The position numbers were made by a program, and so were the translations under genes. The notes beneath the pieces were generated by a model, which saw only the letters and a program-made list of their open reading frames with translations, ran no database searches and had not been told where the DNA came from. A DNA stretch of 64,000 nt, taken from assembly GCA_949751835.1 (NCBI GenBank), contig CATKHK010000032.1, positions 124,001 through 188,000 on the forward strand, written 5' to 3'. Origin of the DNA: Blepharisma japonicum (Eukaryota > Ciliophora > Heterotrichea > Heterotrichida > Blepharismidae). Shown here piece by piece: positions 42,468 through 52,393 of the stretch. Position 1 is the stretch's first letter, and each line of letters begins with the position of its first letter.

Positions 42468-45083
42468 CTATAAATCATAATCTTCCTCATATCTCCTTGA
42501 AAGCGACCTCTGACCACTTCCAGATCTTAGTCCTGAAGACGATCCTTCATAGTTGTCGGCCCTTTCAAATCCAAAAATTGGTATTTCTGATACTAGTTTT
42601 CCTATATCAAGAAGCCCAGAATCTTGAACTCCTGAATCATTTTTTTGATACCCAAAATAATTTCCACCAGGCCGAGAATCATATGAACTTTCATATTCTC
42701 CACCATCTATCATCTCATCATAAAAATTCTGATTAAGTTGCAGCTTTGGCTTTGGATTTTCTTCAAAAATTTTGTCCATTTCTTCTGAGAGATCTAAAGA
42801 TTCTTGCTCATTTGCATGCTTTCTAGCTTCTTCAAGCCTGTTAAAAGCGCAAGACCCTGTTTTCGGTGTCAAAGTTTTTTGGGGAATTTTTGATTTTTTA
42901 TTAAAAACGTCAATAGTTTTTGGCTTATCAAGGATAAGCCTTCTGGTTTCTGCTCTTGGGGTTTCTTGGACGTTTGGGACTAATCCTGAGCTAAATTCTT
43001 CAAAAGACCCAAATCTTGGTACCCCCATTTCTATTTCATAGACGGGGGTGACAATTTCATTCTCATAAGGCTCTGATTCTACATCAGACTCAAAATGTTC
43101 AGAATAAGTCTCGTCTATGGATTCTTCTTCAAATTTATTTTCTTCAATTTTTGGTTGGATTACAATTTTTACAGGCTCCATTTGGCTTTTTCTCAGCTGG
43201 AAAAATTCAATATTTGAGGGTAATGATTCATCATTTGCTTCTATATTTTTTAAATTTTGTATTGGGATTTCTTTATAAGCAGGATTAGGAATTGACATTT
43301 TTGGTAAAAAATTTGGGATTTCAGGTGTAAAGCTGGGTTTTTCAACAATTTCTGCTGTTTTTGGCAATTGTGTACTTTCATATAAATGCAAATTTCCCCA
43401 ATTCATATCAGTTGGGACAAATTTACTATGTCCTCTTAATGAGCTTTCAAACACTTCTGGCTCTTGTGGTGCTAAAATATGAAGATAATTTGTCTGAATC
43501 GGATTTACATCAATAAGATCATCAATTTTTGGGCCATAGTTTTGAAGATCTGGCTTAGGAGTTTGTGCTTCATTTGTATAATAAGGTAGCTGGTAGCTGA
43601 CCGCTGCATATACTCTTTGATTATTCATAGGGTCAGCTTGATAAGTTTGTGGTCTCGACCATGCAGAATTAGGTTGTACCAAAGGTGCAAGATTTGGCTG
43701 GACTAAAGGTGCAGGATATTGTGCAAGAGGAGCTTGATAAGGATTCATTGGACTTTGTATTCTTAGCATATTTATCATATTTTCAATTTGTTTTTCTCTT
43801 TCTTTCAGCATCATTTCTTTCATTTCCAGCATGCATTCTCTTGCTTTATCTCTTTCCTGCTTTATTTCTTGTATTTCTTTTAAATAAGACTCAGACAAGC
43901 TTTGATTAGTCTCGGGCTGCTGCGAAATAAACGAATTTTGATTTTGAGGACTCGGAGAAAAATTTATTCTTGGTGATGGAAATTCAGGAAATTGCTGAAT
44001 TTCTCTGTTATCAAATGAATTTTCACTGATTTTTGGGTGATATGTTTCTTCACCACCTATTGACTTATGCTTTATAAATTCTCTATATCTTTCTGCATGT
44101 GGATGTTCGTCGCTAGGTTTATTTGGATCAATTGTTTTTTGTCTTCTTATTGATCTATCTTGAGATTGATCAGAAAATTTCATCTCATATCTGACGTCTT
44201 GCATCTGTGTGAGCTTTTTTTCTTCTTCTTTTCTGCGCCTGTTTTCTTCTATTTGTTTTTGAAGCTCTTCACGATATTTTTGTTTTTTGTTTACATCAGA
44301 AGGTGGCTGAGAATGAAAAGGATCGGGAGCTGGGTCTTCAATTAATGGGAATTGTTTTTGTTGCTGCTTTTGGGAAATTTGATTTAATAGATCTTGCTTG
44401 TATTGATTTTTGTCAAATTTGTTATAGTTTGAAGGGGGAAGAGAATTTTCGAATATAAGATCATTTGTGCTGTGGCTTCTTGCTGAATGAATTTCAGTTC
44501 TATTAGGTCTTGTGCCAATTCTGTCAGCTGGCTTTCTAAATTCTTCATTTTTGGTTAAAAATTCTTTGGGCTTATTGTTTAGCATTTCTTGAAAAATTTT
44601 GTCCGCGTAATCTTGCCTTTCTCTTGGAATTTCATCTCTAAAAGGTCCTTGGTTTTTAGCTAAACTTTGATTTAAGTTCCCATAAATTTGTTCAGGATCA
44701 AATTTCTCTTGCAATGAGCTTACATTGCTTCTTGGGGTTGCTTGCATATTTGGGCCATTATAGATCGAATCAAGCCCAGCCATTCTTCTAGTACGTTCTT
44801 CAGCTCTTAATCTAAGTCTTCTATCTCTTTCATTCTCATATACATTTTTATCTAAATAAGAGCCTTCACTAGCCTGATTATTCGAAAATAGCCCTAAACC
44901 TAAGTCTCTTTTCCTTTTTTCCAGTTCATCTCTTTTATTTCTAATAAAATTTCTCAATTGCAGATCTAAACTATTTTTGTTTTTCATTTCATAATCATTT
45001 AGCATATCTTCTTGCTTAAGGATTTCTTCTAAAACTTGTTGCTTCGCATAATATTTTATCTTATCGTCGCTTATTTCATTCAT
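42468..45083 (-). CDS. Long disordered protein with CCDC66/CSPP1-like motifs
   Basis: This 871-residue frame has no TGA or intron. Two segments have the repeated pattern Y-x2-x-L-x2-QI-x2-K/N-x-x-x-K: NQYKQDLLNQISQKQQQK (near residue 225) and KYREELQKQIEENRRRKEEE (near 275). These resemble the CCDC66/CSPP1 motif of centriole and axoneme microtubule proteins. The N-terminus (NFIRNKRDELEKRKRDLGLG) is helical. A Pro/Gln-rich stretch near 450-480 includes APLVQPNLAPLVQPNSAWS, a two-copy repeat. The rest is Pro/Glu/Ser-rich. A ciliary role is an inference from those motifs. Confidence 0.72.
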   Translation of the reverse strand: MNEISDDKIKYYAKQQVLEEILKQEDMLNDYEMKNKNSLDLQLRNFIRNKRDELEKRKRDLGLGLFSNNQASEGSYLDKNVYENERDRRLRLRAEERTRRMAGLDSIYNGPNMQATPRSNVSSLQEKFDPEQIYGNLNQSLAKNQGPFRDEIPRERQDYADKIFQEMLNNKPKEFLTKNEEFRKPADRIGTRPNRTEIHSARSHSTNDLIFENSLPPSNYNKFDKNQYKQDLLNQISQKQQQKQFPLIEDPAPDPFHSQPPSDVNKKQKYREELQKQIEENRRRKEEEKKLTQMQDVRYEMKFSDQSQDRSIRRQKTIDPNKPSDEHPHAERYREFIKHKSIGGEETYHPKISENSFDNREIQQFPEFPSPRINFSPSPQNQNSFISQQPETNQSLSESYLKEIQEIKQERDKARECMLEMKEMMLKEREKQIENMINMLRIQSPMNPYQAPLAQYPAPLVQPNLAPLVQPNSAWSRPQTYQADPMNNQRVYAAVSYQLPYYTNEAQTPKPDLQNYGPKIDDLIDVNPIQTNYLHILAPQEPEVFESSLRGHSKFVPTDMNWGNLHLYESTQLPKTAEIVEKPSFTPEIPNFLPKMSIPNPAYKEIPIQNLKNIEANDESLPSNIEFFQLRKSQMEPVKIVIQPKIEENKFEEESIDETYSEHFESDVESEPYENEIVTPVYEIEMGVPRFGSFEEFSSGLVPNVQETPRAETRRLILDKPKTIDVFNKKSKIPQKTLTPKTGSCAFNRLEEARKHANEQESLDLSEEMDKIFEENPKPKLQLNQNFYDEMIDGGEYESSYDSRPGGNYFGYQKNDSGVQDSGLLDIGKLVSEIPIFGFERADNYEGSSSGLRSGSGQRSLSRRYEEDYDL

Positions 45084-45114
45084 TTATATTTATAGTTTTA
45101 AAAATTTCAATGAT

Positions 45115-45552
45115 TTAGCTTAGACTAGTGCTGGCGCTAAAAATTTCATCGATTTTAGCTTGGATTAATACCTGTGTGCTTGAAATTTCTACTAGCTCAG
45201 AAAAATGAGAATTCACTTCAATCACAAGAGCTAGAATTGAATTATTTGGCAAATCATATAGACTAATCCCAATGTACTTACCTTGAATATGAATAGGCTG
45301 GCTTTTAGTTAGCCCGGTGATCGCCATAATTTTGCGGTATTGGTGCTTGATTGACGAAATTTGATATAAAAGCGCATCTACTTCAGCTCCAGTTATGTCT
45401 TCACGGTTATGAAGACTTAAAACTTTGCCATCTTCTTGGATAAATGTAGCCATCCTTAGGCTGCCTTTTTCAAATAAATTTTTAATTTGGTTGAGCTTCT
45501 CGTCCATTACATCGCTCTTCTTTTTTGATTTTCCTAAGCAGAAACATTTCAT
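45115..45552 (-). CDS. Possible roadblock/longin-like small protein
   Basis: The 145 residues start MKCFCLGKSKKKS, with two early cysteines that could be lipidated. From residue 32 it reads like an alternating beta-alpha roadblock/LC7 fold: MATFIQEDGKVLSLHN, then helix VDALLYQISSIKHQY, strands ITGLTKSQPIHIQGKYI, ISLYDLPNNSILALVIEV, and helix TQVLIQAKIDEIF. Roadblock proteins regulate small GTPases and dynein. The assignment rests on pattern only. It is head-to-head with the Asterix gene 97 bp away. Confidence 0.55.
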   Translation of the reverse strand: MKCFCLGKSKKKSDVMDEKLNQIKNLFEKGSLRMATFIQEDGKVLSLHNREDITGAEVDALLYQISSIKHQYRKIMAITGLTKSQPIHIQGKYIGISLYDLPNNSILALVIEVNSHFSELVEISSTQVLIQAKIDEIFSASTSLS

Positions 45553-45649
45553 TTTAAAATTTCATTCTGAAGTTATTATTTATCAAAAAATTAACTAATT
45601 TCAGTTGAAAGCTAAAAATAAGCAAGCTATAAATTAAATCATAATAATA

Positions 45650-45964
45650 ATGGATCAAACACAAAAAGAAGCTCCAAAGAAAATAAAAATTTTTTATCGT
45701 GAAAATGAAGAGCCTTCTGAAAGTATCAGAGAATATTTTCCATTTGTAGCTCTACTGCTTTCTATGCTAGGATTTTATTTCAGGACTATTATACTTTCAT
45801 GGATCGGAATAATTTTCTTTTTGTTCAGTCTTACCCAAATATCTAAAGAAAACACAAGTAAAGCTCAATTAATTGCGATATTTTTGCTATGTGCAATTAG
45901 TTTATGTGCAAATTACGCAAATATTTTTGTGGCTCAAGACCATCAATCTTTGGTTTCTTTCTAA
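45650..45964 (+). CDS. PAT complex subunit Asterix (WDR83OS-like)
   Basis: This 104-residue protein has the Asterix layout: polar N-terminus, then three hydrophobic segments (REYFPFVALLLSMLGFYF, IILSWIGIIFFLFSLTQI, LIAIFLLCAISLCANYANIF) with the SLTQISKENTSKAQ loop between two of them, equivalent to the human SFANSRSSEDTKQ loop. Asterix pairs with CCDC47 in the PAT complex, an ER chaperone for multi-span proteins at the translocon. The similarity is mainly in layout and the loop, so some doubt remains. It is followed 50 bp later by PIG-V, another ER membrane protein gene. Confidence 0.75.
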   Translation: MDQTQKEAPKKIKIFYRENEEPSESIREYFPFVALLLSMLGFYFRTIILSWIGIIFFLFSLTQISKENTSKAQLIAIFLLCAISLCANYANIFVAQDHQSLVSF

Positions 45965-46014
45965 TAAGATTAATAACAAAATTTAGATTAATAAAATATT
46001 TTTAATTTATAAAA

Positions 46015-47325
46015 ATGAATATACTAAGAACAGCATTCGGAATGAAGGTTTTTATATTGGTACTTTCAAATGCAATGAACTATTTAATTGAAGATTATGA
46101 TGACAGTATAACCTTAGTAAGCCATATTCAGAAAGGGAGCCACATTCCAAATTCCCTAATCGGAAAACTTTTTGCAGGTCTCGCTAGATGAGATTCTTTA
46201 TTTTTCCTTCAAATTTCTCATGAAGGCTATCTTTATGAAAAAAATCATGCCTTTTTCCCTTTATATCCTTTGCTAATTCGATATCTAGCCAAAATATTAT
46301 CACCTTTACTATTTTGACTCTCTATAGATGATCTTCATTTAATTTCAGGAATTTTTATATCTTGGGCAAGCTTTATTTTTGCAACTTATTTTCTTATTAA
46401 ACTTGGGAAAAAGATTCTAGGTGATAAAAAATATTCTAAATGATGTGGGATGTTATTTATCATAAATCCAGCGACGATTTTTATGACTGCAATGTAAATT
46501 CTATTTAGATGTACAACATCGCTGTTTTCTTTTTTATCTATTGCTGGAATTTATTTTTTATATAGAAATGTTAGCTGAAATCATGATAAAGCAGCTTTTA
46601 TTATGCCAAACTTTATAGATAAAGCAATTTCTTGTGGGTTTTTTACATTAGCAACAGCAGCTAGATCTAATGGATCATTTTTGTTTGCTTTTCCATTGTG
46701 CTTTGCAGCGAATTCTCTATTCTCAAATTATTTGAAAAAAACATTGAATTTTAAAATATTTTTCAAAGAAATTTTTTCCTTAGGATTATTTGGAATAATT
46801 CAAATTTCTCCTATTATTATTTTCATTTTCTATGGAGCAAGTATATATTGTACTGGACAAGTGCAGAGCCCATATTGTTCGAAATTATTTCCAAATATTT
46901 ATAGCTATGTCCAAGAAACATATTGAAATGTCGGATCATTCAGATATTGGGAAGCCAAACAAATCCCTAATTTCTTATTAGCATCTCCTATGCTGTATAT
47001 TTCAATCTGTGCTTGCTTCTCATATATAAAGCATGATTACAAAAGATTTTTCTCATTTTCTTCAACAAAATCCACAAAAGATTCGCATGAATTTCTCAAT
47101 AACCCTTTATTACTTCCATTTATATGGTATTGACTATTAAATATTTTTATTATAACTTTTATAGCAAATATTCAAATAGCTACTAGAATTTTAGCATCAA
47201 ATCCTGCATTTTATTGATATATTGGCGAAGACATTTATGGAAAGCATAAATGAGTTATCTATTTTTTCATCATATACATGCTAGTTGGGACTTCTTTTTT
47301 TGCTAATTTTTATCCATGGACTTAA
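46015..47325 (+). CDS. GPI mannosyltransferase 2 (PIG-V)
   Basis: This ER multi-span enzyme adds the second mannose to the GPI anchor. Exons 46015-46493 and 46509-47325 surround a 15-nt intron at 46494-46508, giving 431 residues. Family motifs are strong: AGLARWDSLFFLQISHEGY with the W from TGA at 46189-46191 and the catalytic-site Asp, AFFPLYPLLIRYL, the lumenal stretch NPATIFMTA, ATAARSNG, and the C-terminal block ASNPAFYWYIGEDIYG and TSFFANFYPWT. About 10 membrane spans are seen. Many Trp here are TGA, so a standard-code reading fragments it completely. Confidence 0.92.
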
Positions 47326-47503
47326 AACAAATGACATCATCTGCAACTAATTTATCAATTATTAAATTTCAATAATAATTATATAAAATACGCTGGATAA
47401 TTACTTGAATACACATTTATTAGTAAAGCTTGGAGAATCAATTCGTTTTAGCATCTAATCTCATTAATTAATTATGAAATTTCACTAAAATTTAGACTTG
47501 ATA

Positions 47504-48589
47504 ATGGTCATTTTTCAGCGAATTGGAACTGAAGAAATAAAATACGAATTGAATGTCACAATTCATTACGTTTCTGCTAAATTCACAAATCAAGGTCTCA
47601 TAAAAGTTACTGCAGAAAGAGGCGGCAAACTTTCAGAAACCCAACCAATGCAATATGACTCTTCTAAAGAAAAAGCAATTTTTGAGTATCCTTTAACATT
47701 TATCATAACAATGTTTAAGAGAGGTGAAAAATTTTTAAAGAAAGAAATAACCTTTAGAGTTTATGAAATGATAGGAAATAAAGGAATTAAGAATGGAAAA
47801 GCACAAATTGATTTCAGTGAGGCTGCAACTTATGGAATACAAATATCGAAGACACAGCTTGTATTAAGAGGATGCAGTGATAAATCAGCTTATATTTGTG
47901 TCAGCTTATACCTAGAAAAACATGATAAAAAACGCACCGAATCAGAACCCACAGGAGATATCTCAATGCAAACTCCTGTCGTGAATGTTAGAAATAAATA
48001 TAAATCTGCAACAGATTTATCAGATATAATAGAAAACTCCAATAAAGAAGAAAAAACAAGAAGAAATACCCACGCTCTTGAAGCTTATAAGTCTGAAAAA
48101 AAAGAAAAATTCAGATATTCACACAATATAATCCCGAAGAATTATGTCAGAAAAAGGTTTTATAGTTTAGAAGATGGGAATATTGATTTAATAGAAGAAG
48201 AAAAATACAGCGAAGAAGCTCAAGATAATGAAAAAATAAGGACACAGTCTGAAGCTTATGTAGACTCTGATGAGATAAATAATGTGTCGACTGAAGAATC
48301 AAAATCTGAAAAAGAAAGTAAAAAAGATATATTCAAGGATTTAGGAATCACAAAAGAAAGTATTATACACCCTAAAGATTCATTGGTAGACTCTGAAGAT
48401 TCCAGCTCAGAAGAAGAGCCTGTACAGCTGAGTGCAGAACTTATTGAAAGCATAAAGCACCCAGCTTCGACGATGTCAAATGTGACACCTAATGAAATGA
48501 GCAGGGATGACATAATTTCTCAAAAAGAGTCATCTGCTGGACTGATAAAAGGGAAAGGCCCATGCTGTACTGCCTGTAGTTTATTTTAA
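47504..48589 (+). CDS. N-terminal C2 (NT-C2) protein with C-terminal CaaX-like motif
   Basis: This 361-residue protein starts at ATG 47504; the frame reaches two codons further to a TTG. Residues about 1-150 read like an NT-C2 domain, the membrane-binding beta-sandwich of EHBP1 and EEIG1: KYELNVTIHYVSAKF, LIKVTAERGGKLSET, IFEYPLTFIITMF, FRVYEMIGNKGIKNGKAQID. The middle is disordered, acidic and Ser-rich (SEDSSSEEEP). The last residues, CCTACSLF, end in C-S-L-F, a possible prenylation box, with further cysteines available for palmitoylation. Two independent membrane-binding devices at the ends suggest a peripheral membrane scaffold. Neither is proven. Confidence 0.72.
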   Translation: MVIFQRIGTEEIKYELNVTIHYVSAKFTNQGLIKVTAERGGKLSETQPMQYDSSKEKAIFEYPLTFIITMFKRGEKFLKKEITFRVYEMIGNKGIKNGKAQIDFSEAATYGIQISKTQLVLRGCSDKSAYICVSLYLEKHDKKRTESEPTGDISMQTPVVNVRNKYKSATDLSDIIENSNKEEKTRRNTHALEAYKSEKKEKFRYSHNIIPKNYVRKRFYSLEDGNIDLIEEEKYSEEAQDNEKIRTQSEAYVDSDEINNVSTEESKSEKESKKDIFKDLGITKESIIHPKDSLVDSEDSSSEEEPVQLSAELIESIKHPASTMSNVTPNEMSRDDIISQKESSAGLIKGKGPCCTACSLF

Positions 48590-48688
48590 TGTTTTAATTA
48601 TAAACAAAAATTCCTAATATTATTTCTTAAATAAATATCAAAAAATCCATCTTATTTTAACTTAAATTTCTATACTATAAATCCTAAA

Positions 48689-49384
48689 ATGTCGCTTAGC
48701 GCCAGAATTAGTGAAAAGATTTGTGGCTTCCAATACTTGCAAAATAGTCTAAAAGTCTTAGAAACTGATGGCCACTTAGATGTGCTACACAATGTTTTTG
48801 GAAATATATATCGTTCAAAGGAAAATCGCAGAGATGAGTTCAAAGAAAGCCTAAAAATTATTGTAAATAACTTGATTGATATACTGTGAAAAGAAAGTCT
48901 TAGAAATGAAGACGAAATATATCATACTCCAAGCCCAAAAAGAAACGAAATTTCTAAGTCACGTTCTACAACTGCTTTTAATACAGAAAGAACCACATAT
49001 CGCCAAATTTTATCAGCAAAAATCCCAACAAGCTGCAGAAAGGCACCTTTAGATCACTTTGATGTTGTGATTCCTAGTGAATCTCGAACCCCAAAGCTGT
49101 TACAACAAAGAGATAGTAGTCCGTTAGCAAATCAGAATAATTCATTTCAACTTATTTCAGATTTTGGGTATCAGCCAGGTGCAGCTACTTTTTCTAAGGC
49201 AGATAGAAAAATTAATGAGGTAAAAACATCAACTCCTGGCCCAGGCTCATATGAAATAAGGCAGCTAAATAGATCGCCCAGTGCTCTGATGCCTCGTGCT
49301 ATAAGACGAACTGATAACAAAACTCCAACCCCATCTCCTGGGGATTATAATCCCCTTGTTCGGTTTTTATCTAAACGATTATAA
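48689..49384 (+). CDS. SHIPPO/STPGR-repeat protein
   Basis: The 231 residues include TGA as Trp (IDILWKESLRN). The C-terminal part has repeats typical of sperm-tail PG-rich (STPGR/SHIPPO) proteins of ciliary microtubules: STPGPGSYEIRQL and TPTPSPGDYNPLVRF, plus a variant near QPGAATFSKADRK. The N-terminal 70 residues are helical (FKESLKIIVNNLIDIL). STPGR proteins lie inside or on doublet microtubules, and several are luminal MIPs. It lies 320 bp upstream of MCM2 on the same strand. Confidence 0.78.
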
Positions 49385-49704
49385 AGGTACATTTATTTCA
49401 GAATGGTCTCTGCTAATTCAATTCCCCCAATATCGTCTAAATTTTAAGTAATTCTAATTATTTAGACCAATAAATTGTATTTCATTACAAAATATTAATT
49501 AAATCACCTCGCAAATTTTTTGTAGGCTTATTTTATAATTTTCCAAATTTTGCCTTAATTTTTATCAATTTTTAGTCTTTATCATTAATTCCCAATTAAA
49601 ATGTCTTTTAACGTTCATTTCAGCCCAAAACCATAACAATTCTTGAAGATTGTCATTTCCCTCAGTTGGCGCGTATTAATATTTACTAATAAATTAGGCG
49701 GCAA
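49385..49704. other. Spacer upstream of MCM2
   Basis: These 320 bases have no gene. They contain the TTGGCGCG site and, closer to the start, GGCGGCAAATG. The rest is AT-rich. I see nothing else. Confidence 0.5.
49666..49673 (+). promoter_or_regulatory. E2F/DP-like site before MCM2
   Basis: TTGGCGCG lies about 32 bases before the MCM2 ATG; the GC-rich core stands out in AT-rich DNA. E2F/DP regulates MCM genes in animals and plants. It matches the TTGGCGC of the CKS1 upstream site. Function is inferred only. Confidence 0.4.
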
Positions 49705-52353
49705 ATGGTATGATCTATGTAGTCTGACGAACCTTCACAAAAGCGTAGGAGAGAGGCTGAAAATTCTGATTCAGAGGCTGAGGAAGAAAACGTAATTGAC
49801 GATACTTCTATTCAAGGGAGCGATGAAAGTGGAGAAGACCTTGAAGAGAACATGGAAGCCGACTATAGGGCAATTCCAGAGCTAGACACCTATGAAGAAG
49901 AAGGAATTGACGAAGCAAATTACTCAGATATGGACACTGACGCAAGAATGGCTGCAGAAGAAGAGCTAAAACAACGTGACATGTCAGATCAAATTGGACG
50001 TGGACGAGGACCAGCAGCTTTCTATCTAGGAGAGCTAGAAGAAGACATGAATATGGCCCTTATTTCACGCCACCGTGCTTTGCAAAGAAATTTAGCGACA
50101 GGGATCGAAGCGCTGAGCATAGAAGATGACCCAGAAGAGCTTGCACTGGACTTTGAAGACCCAAAAGGCAAACTTTCGAAATGGATTCAAGAGCCACGTA
50201 CCCATCGTTGGATACGCAGAAATTTCACTAAATTTTTACTAGAATTCAAAGATGAGCATGGGAACGAAATTTACCACCAAAGAATCAGAGAAATGTGCTC
50301 TGACAATAAGCAAAGCTTAGAAATCAATTACGACCATATATCAAAAGTAAACCCCACCCTCGCTCTTTGGATAGCTGATGAGCCACAAATAATTCTCCCT
50401 CTCCTCAATGAAATTGCATTTGAAATGGTAAAAAAACAGTTCCAAGAGTATTCCAATATTTTCGAAGAAATTTATGTAAGGATCAGAGAACTGCCGATTG
50501 GAGACCATTTGAGGAACTTAAGGCATCATCACTTAAATAGGCTGGTAAAAGTAAGAGGAGTGGTCACAAGAAGAACTGGGGTGCATCCTCAGCTAAAAGT
50601 TATGGTGTTCTACTGCAATAAATGTGGAGAGAAAAAAGGACCAATTTATCAAAATTCTCAAAATGAAGCTGATATAGGCATTTGTGGAAGCTGCCAAAGC
50701 AAAGGTCCGTTTACTCTGGATTTCGAAAGCACCATTTATAGAAATTACCAAAAAATCACTTTGCAAGAAACACCAGGCTCTGTTCCACCTGGTAGAGTTC
50801 CTAGACATAAAGAAGTAATTTTGCTTGCTGATTTAATTGATATTGCAAGACCAGGAGAAGAAGTTGAAGTCGTCGGAGTTTTTACCCACGTTTTTGATTA
50901 CTCCTTAAACGTAAAACACGGTTTTCCTATATTTTCCACGATAATTGAAGCAAATTCGATTATTCGTCAAAGCGAAACTTCAACAGAAATTTTAACTGAT
51001 GAAGACAAATTCGAAATCAGAAATCTGGCAAGAAATCCTAATATTGGGAAAATGATAGTAGACAGTATTGCACCTTCTATATATGGTCATAAATTCATAA
51101 AAACGGCTTTAGCAATATCTATGTTTGGAGGAAATCCTAAAGATATAGGAGGAAAACATAAAATCAGAGGTGACATTAACGTCCTGGTATTAGGTGACCC
51201 TGGAGTTGCAAAATCCCAATTTTTGAAATATGTGCTGCAGACGTCCCCACGCTGTGTTTATACAACAGGTAAAGGAGCGTCAGCTGTAGGTCTGACTGCA
51301 GGAGTACATAAAGACCCAATTAGCAAAGAATGGGTACTCGAAGGTGGAGCTTTGGTGCTGGCTGATAAAGGCTTATGTCTAATTGATGAGTTTGATAAGA
51401 TGAATGACCATGATAGAACTTCTATTCATGAAGCAATGGAGCAGCAAACCATTTCTATATCCAAAGCAGGGATTGTGGCCACTCTACAAGCCAGATGTGC
51501 AGTTATTGCTGTCGCAAATCCTGTTAAAGGAAGATATGACTCTTCAAGGACTTTTTCAGAAAATGTCGATTTATCTGACCCAATTTTGTCTCGTTTTGAT
51601 ATTTTATGTGTGGTAAAAGATGAGGTTGATTTGGTTCATGACCATTCGTTAGCTACACATGTTATTAATTCACATATAAAGAACCATCCAGATAGCTTAA
51701 TTATAGCTGAAGATTTAGAAGATTCATATTTACCATCAGATCTTCCACAAACTTTATCACAAGATAAGCTTAAAAAGTACATTCTTTATGCCCGCCAATA
51801 TGTGCATCCTCAGCTATCAGATCTGGACCAAGAAAAAATCGTCAGGTTTTATTCTGAATTAAGACAAGAAAGCCAAAAATCAGGGGGTATTGCAATTACT
51901 GTCAGACATATAGAAAGCTTGCTGAGAATTGCGGAGGCTAATGCAAGAATGCATTTGAGAGACCATGTGAGAGAAGATGATATTGATATGGCAATTAACA
52001 TGCTTTTAGAAAGCTTCTTACAGTCACAAAAGCATGCAGTTGCTAGACAGCTGGGAAGAAGGTTTAGCAAATATTTAAGAAGAATAAATGAAGAAGGAGA
52101 ATTATTGTTCCATTTGCTTAATAAGCTTTTCAGAGATACCATAAGAATGCAGCAATATCGTGTAAATATCGATTTATCATTAGCTTTGAGCATGGGAGAC
52201 ACACAAGCAAGAAATGTTGCAGTCCCTCTTGACCAGTTTGAAAATGAAGCAAGAGAGTATGGAATTCATGACCTTACAGGATTTCTAAGTACCAAAATTT
52301 TCCAGGACAATTTCAATATCCAAGGCAGACAAATTTATAAGAAGACTTTTTAA
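49705..52353 (+). CDS. MCM2: DNA replication licensing factor MCM2
   Basis: This 877-residue subunit is part of the MCM2-7 helicase. The start ATG at 49705-49707 is directly followed by a 15-nt intron at 49708-49722, and exon 2 begins with codon 2 (SDEPSQKRRR). The acidic N-terminus (SDSEAEEENVIDD, PELDTYEEEGID) suits histone binding as in other MCM2s. The zinc finger is at about 298-325 (CNKCG then CGSCQ). The AAA+ domain has Walker A GDPGVAKS near 492, Walker B CLIDEFDKM, and the arginine finger LSRFD. The C-terminal winged-helix part ends IQGRQIYKKTF. HLNRLVKVRGVVTRRTGV is MCM2-specific. It is the second gene here with an E2F-like upstream element. Confidence 0.97.
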
Positions 52354-52393
52354 TTAAAATAATAAATATGCATCCTCTTGATTTAATATTAAA

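Noticed and set aside
43690-43760. Repeat suggestive of a satellite
   Set aside because: It is a two-copy APLVQPN repeat inside the CCDC66-like coding region, not a DNA satellite.
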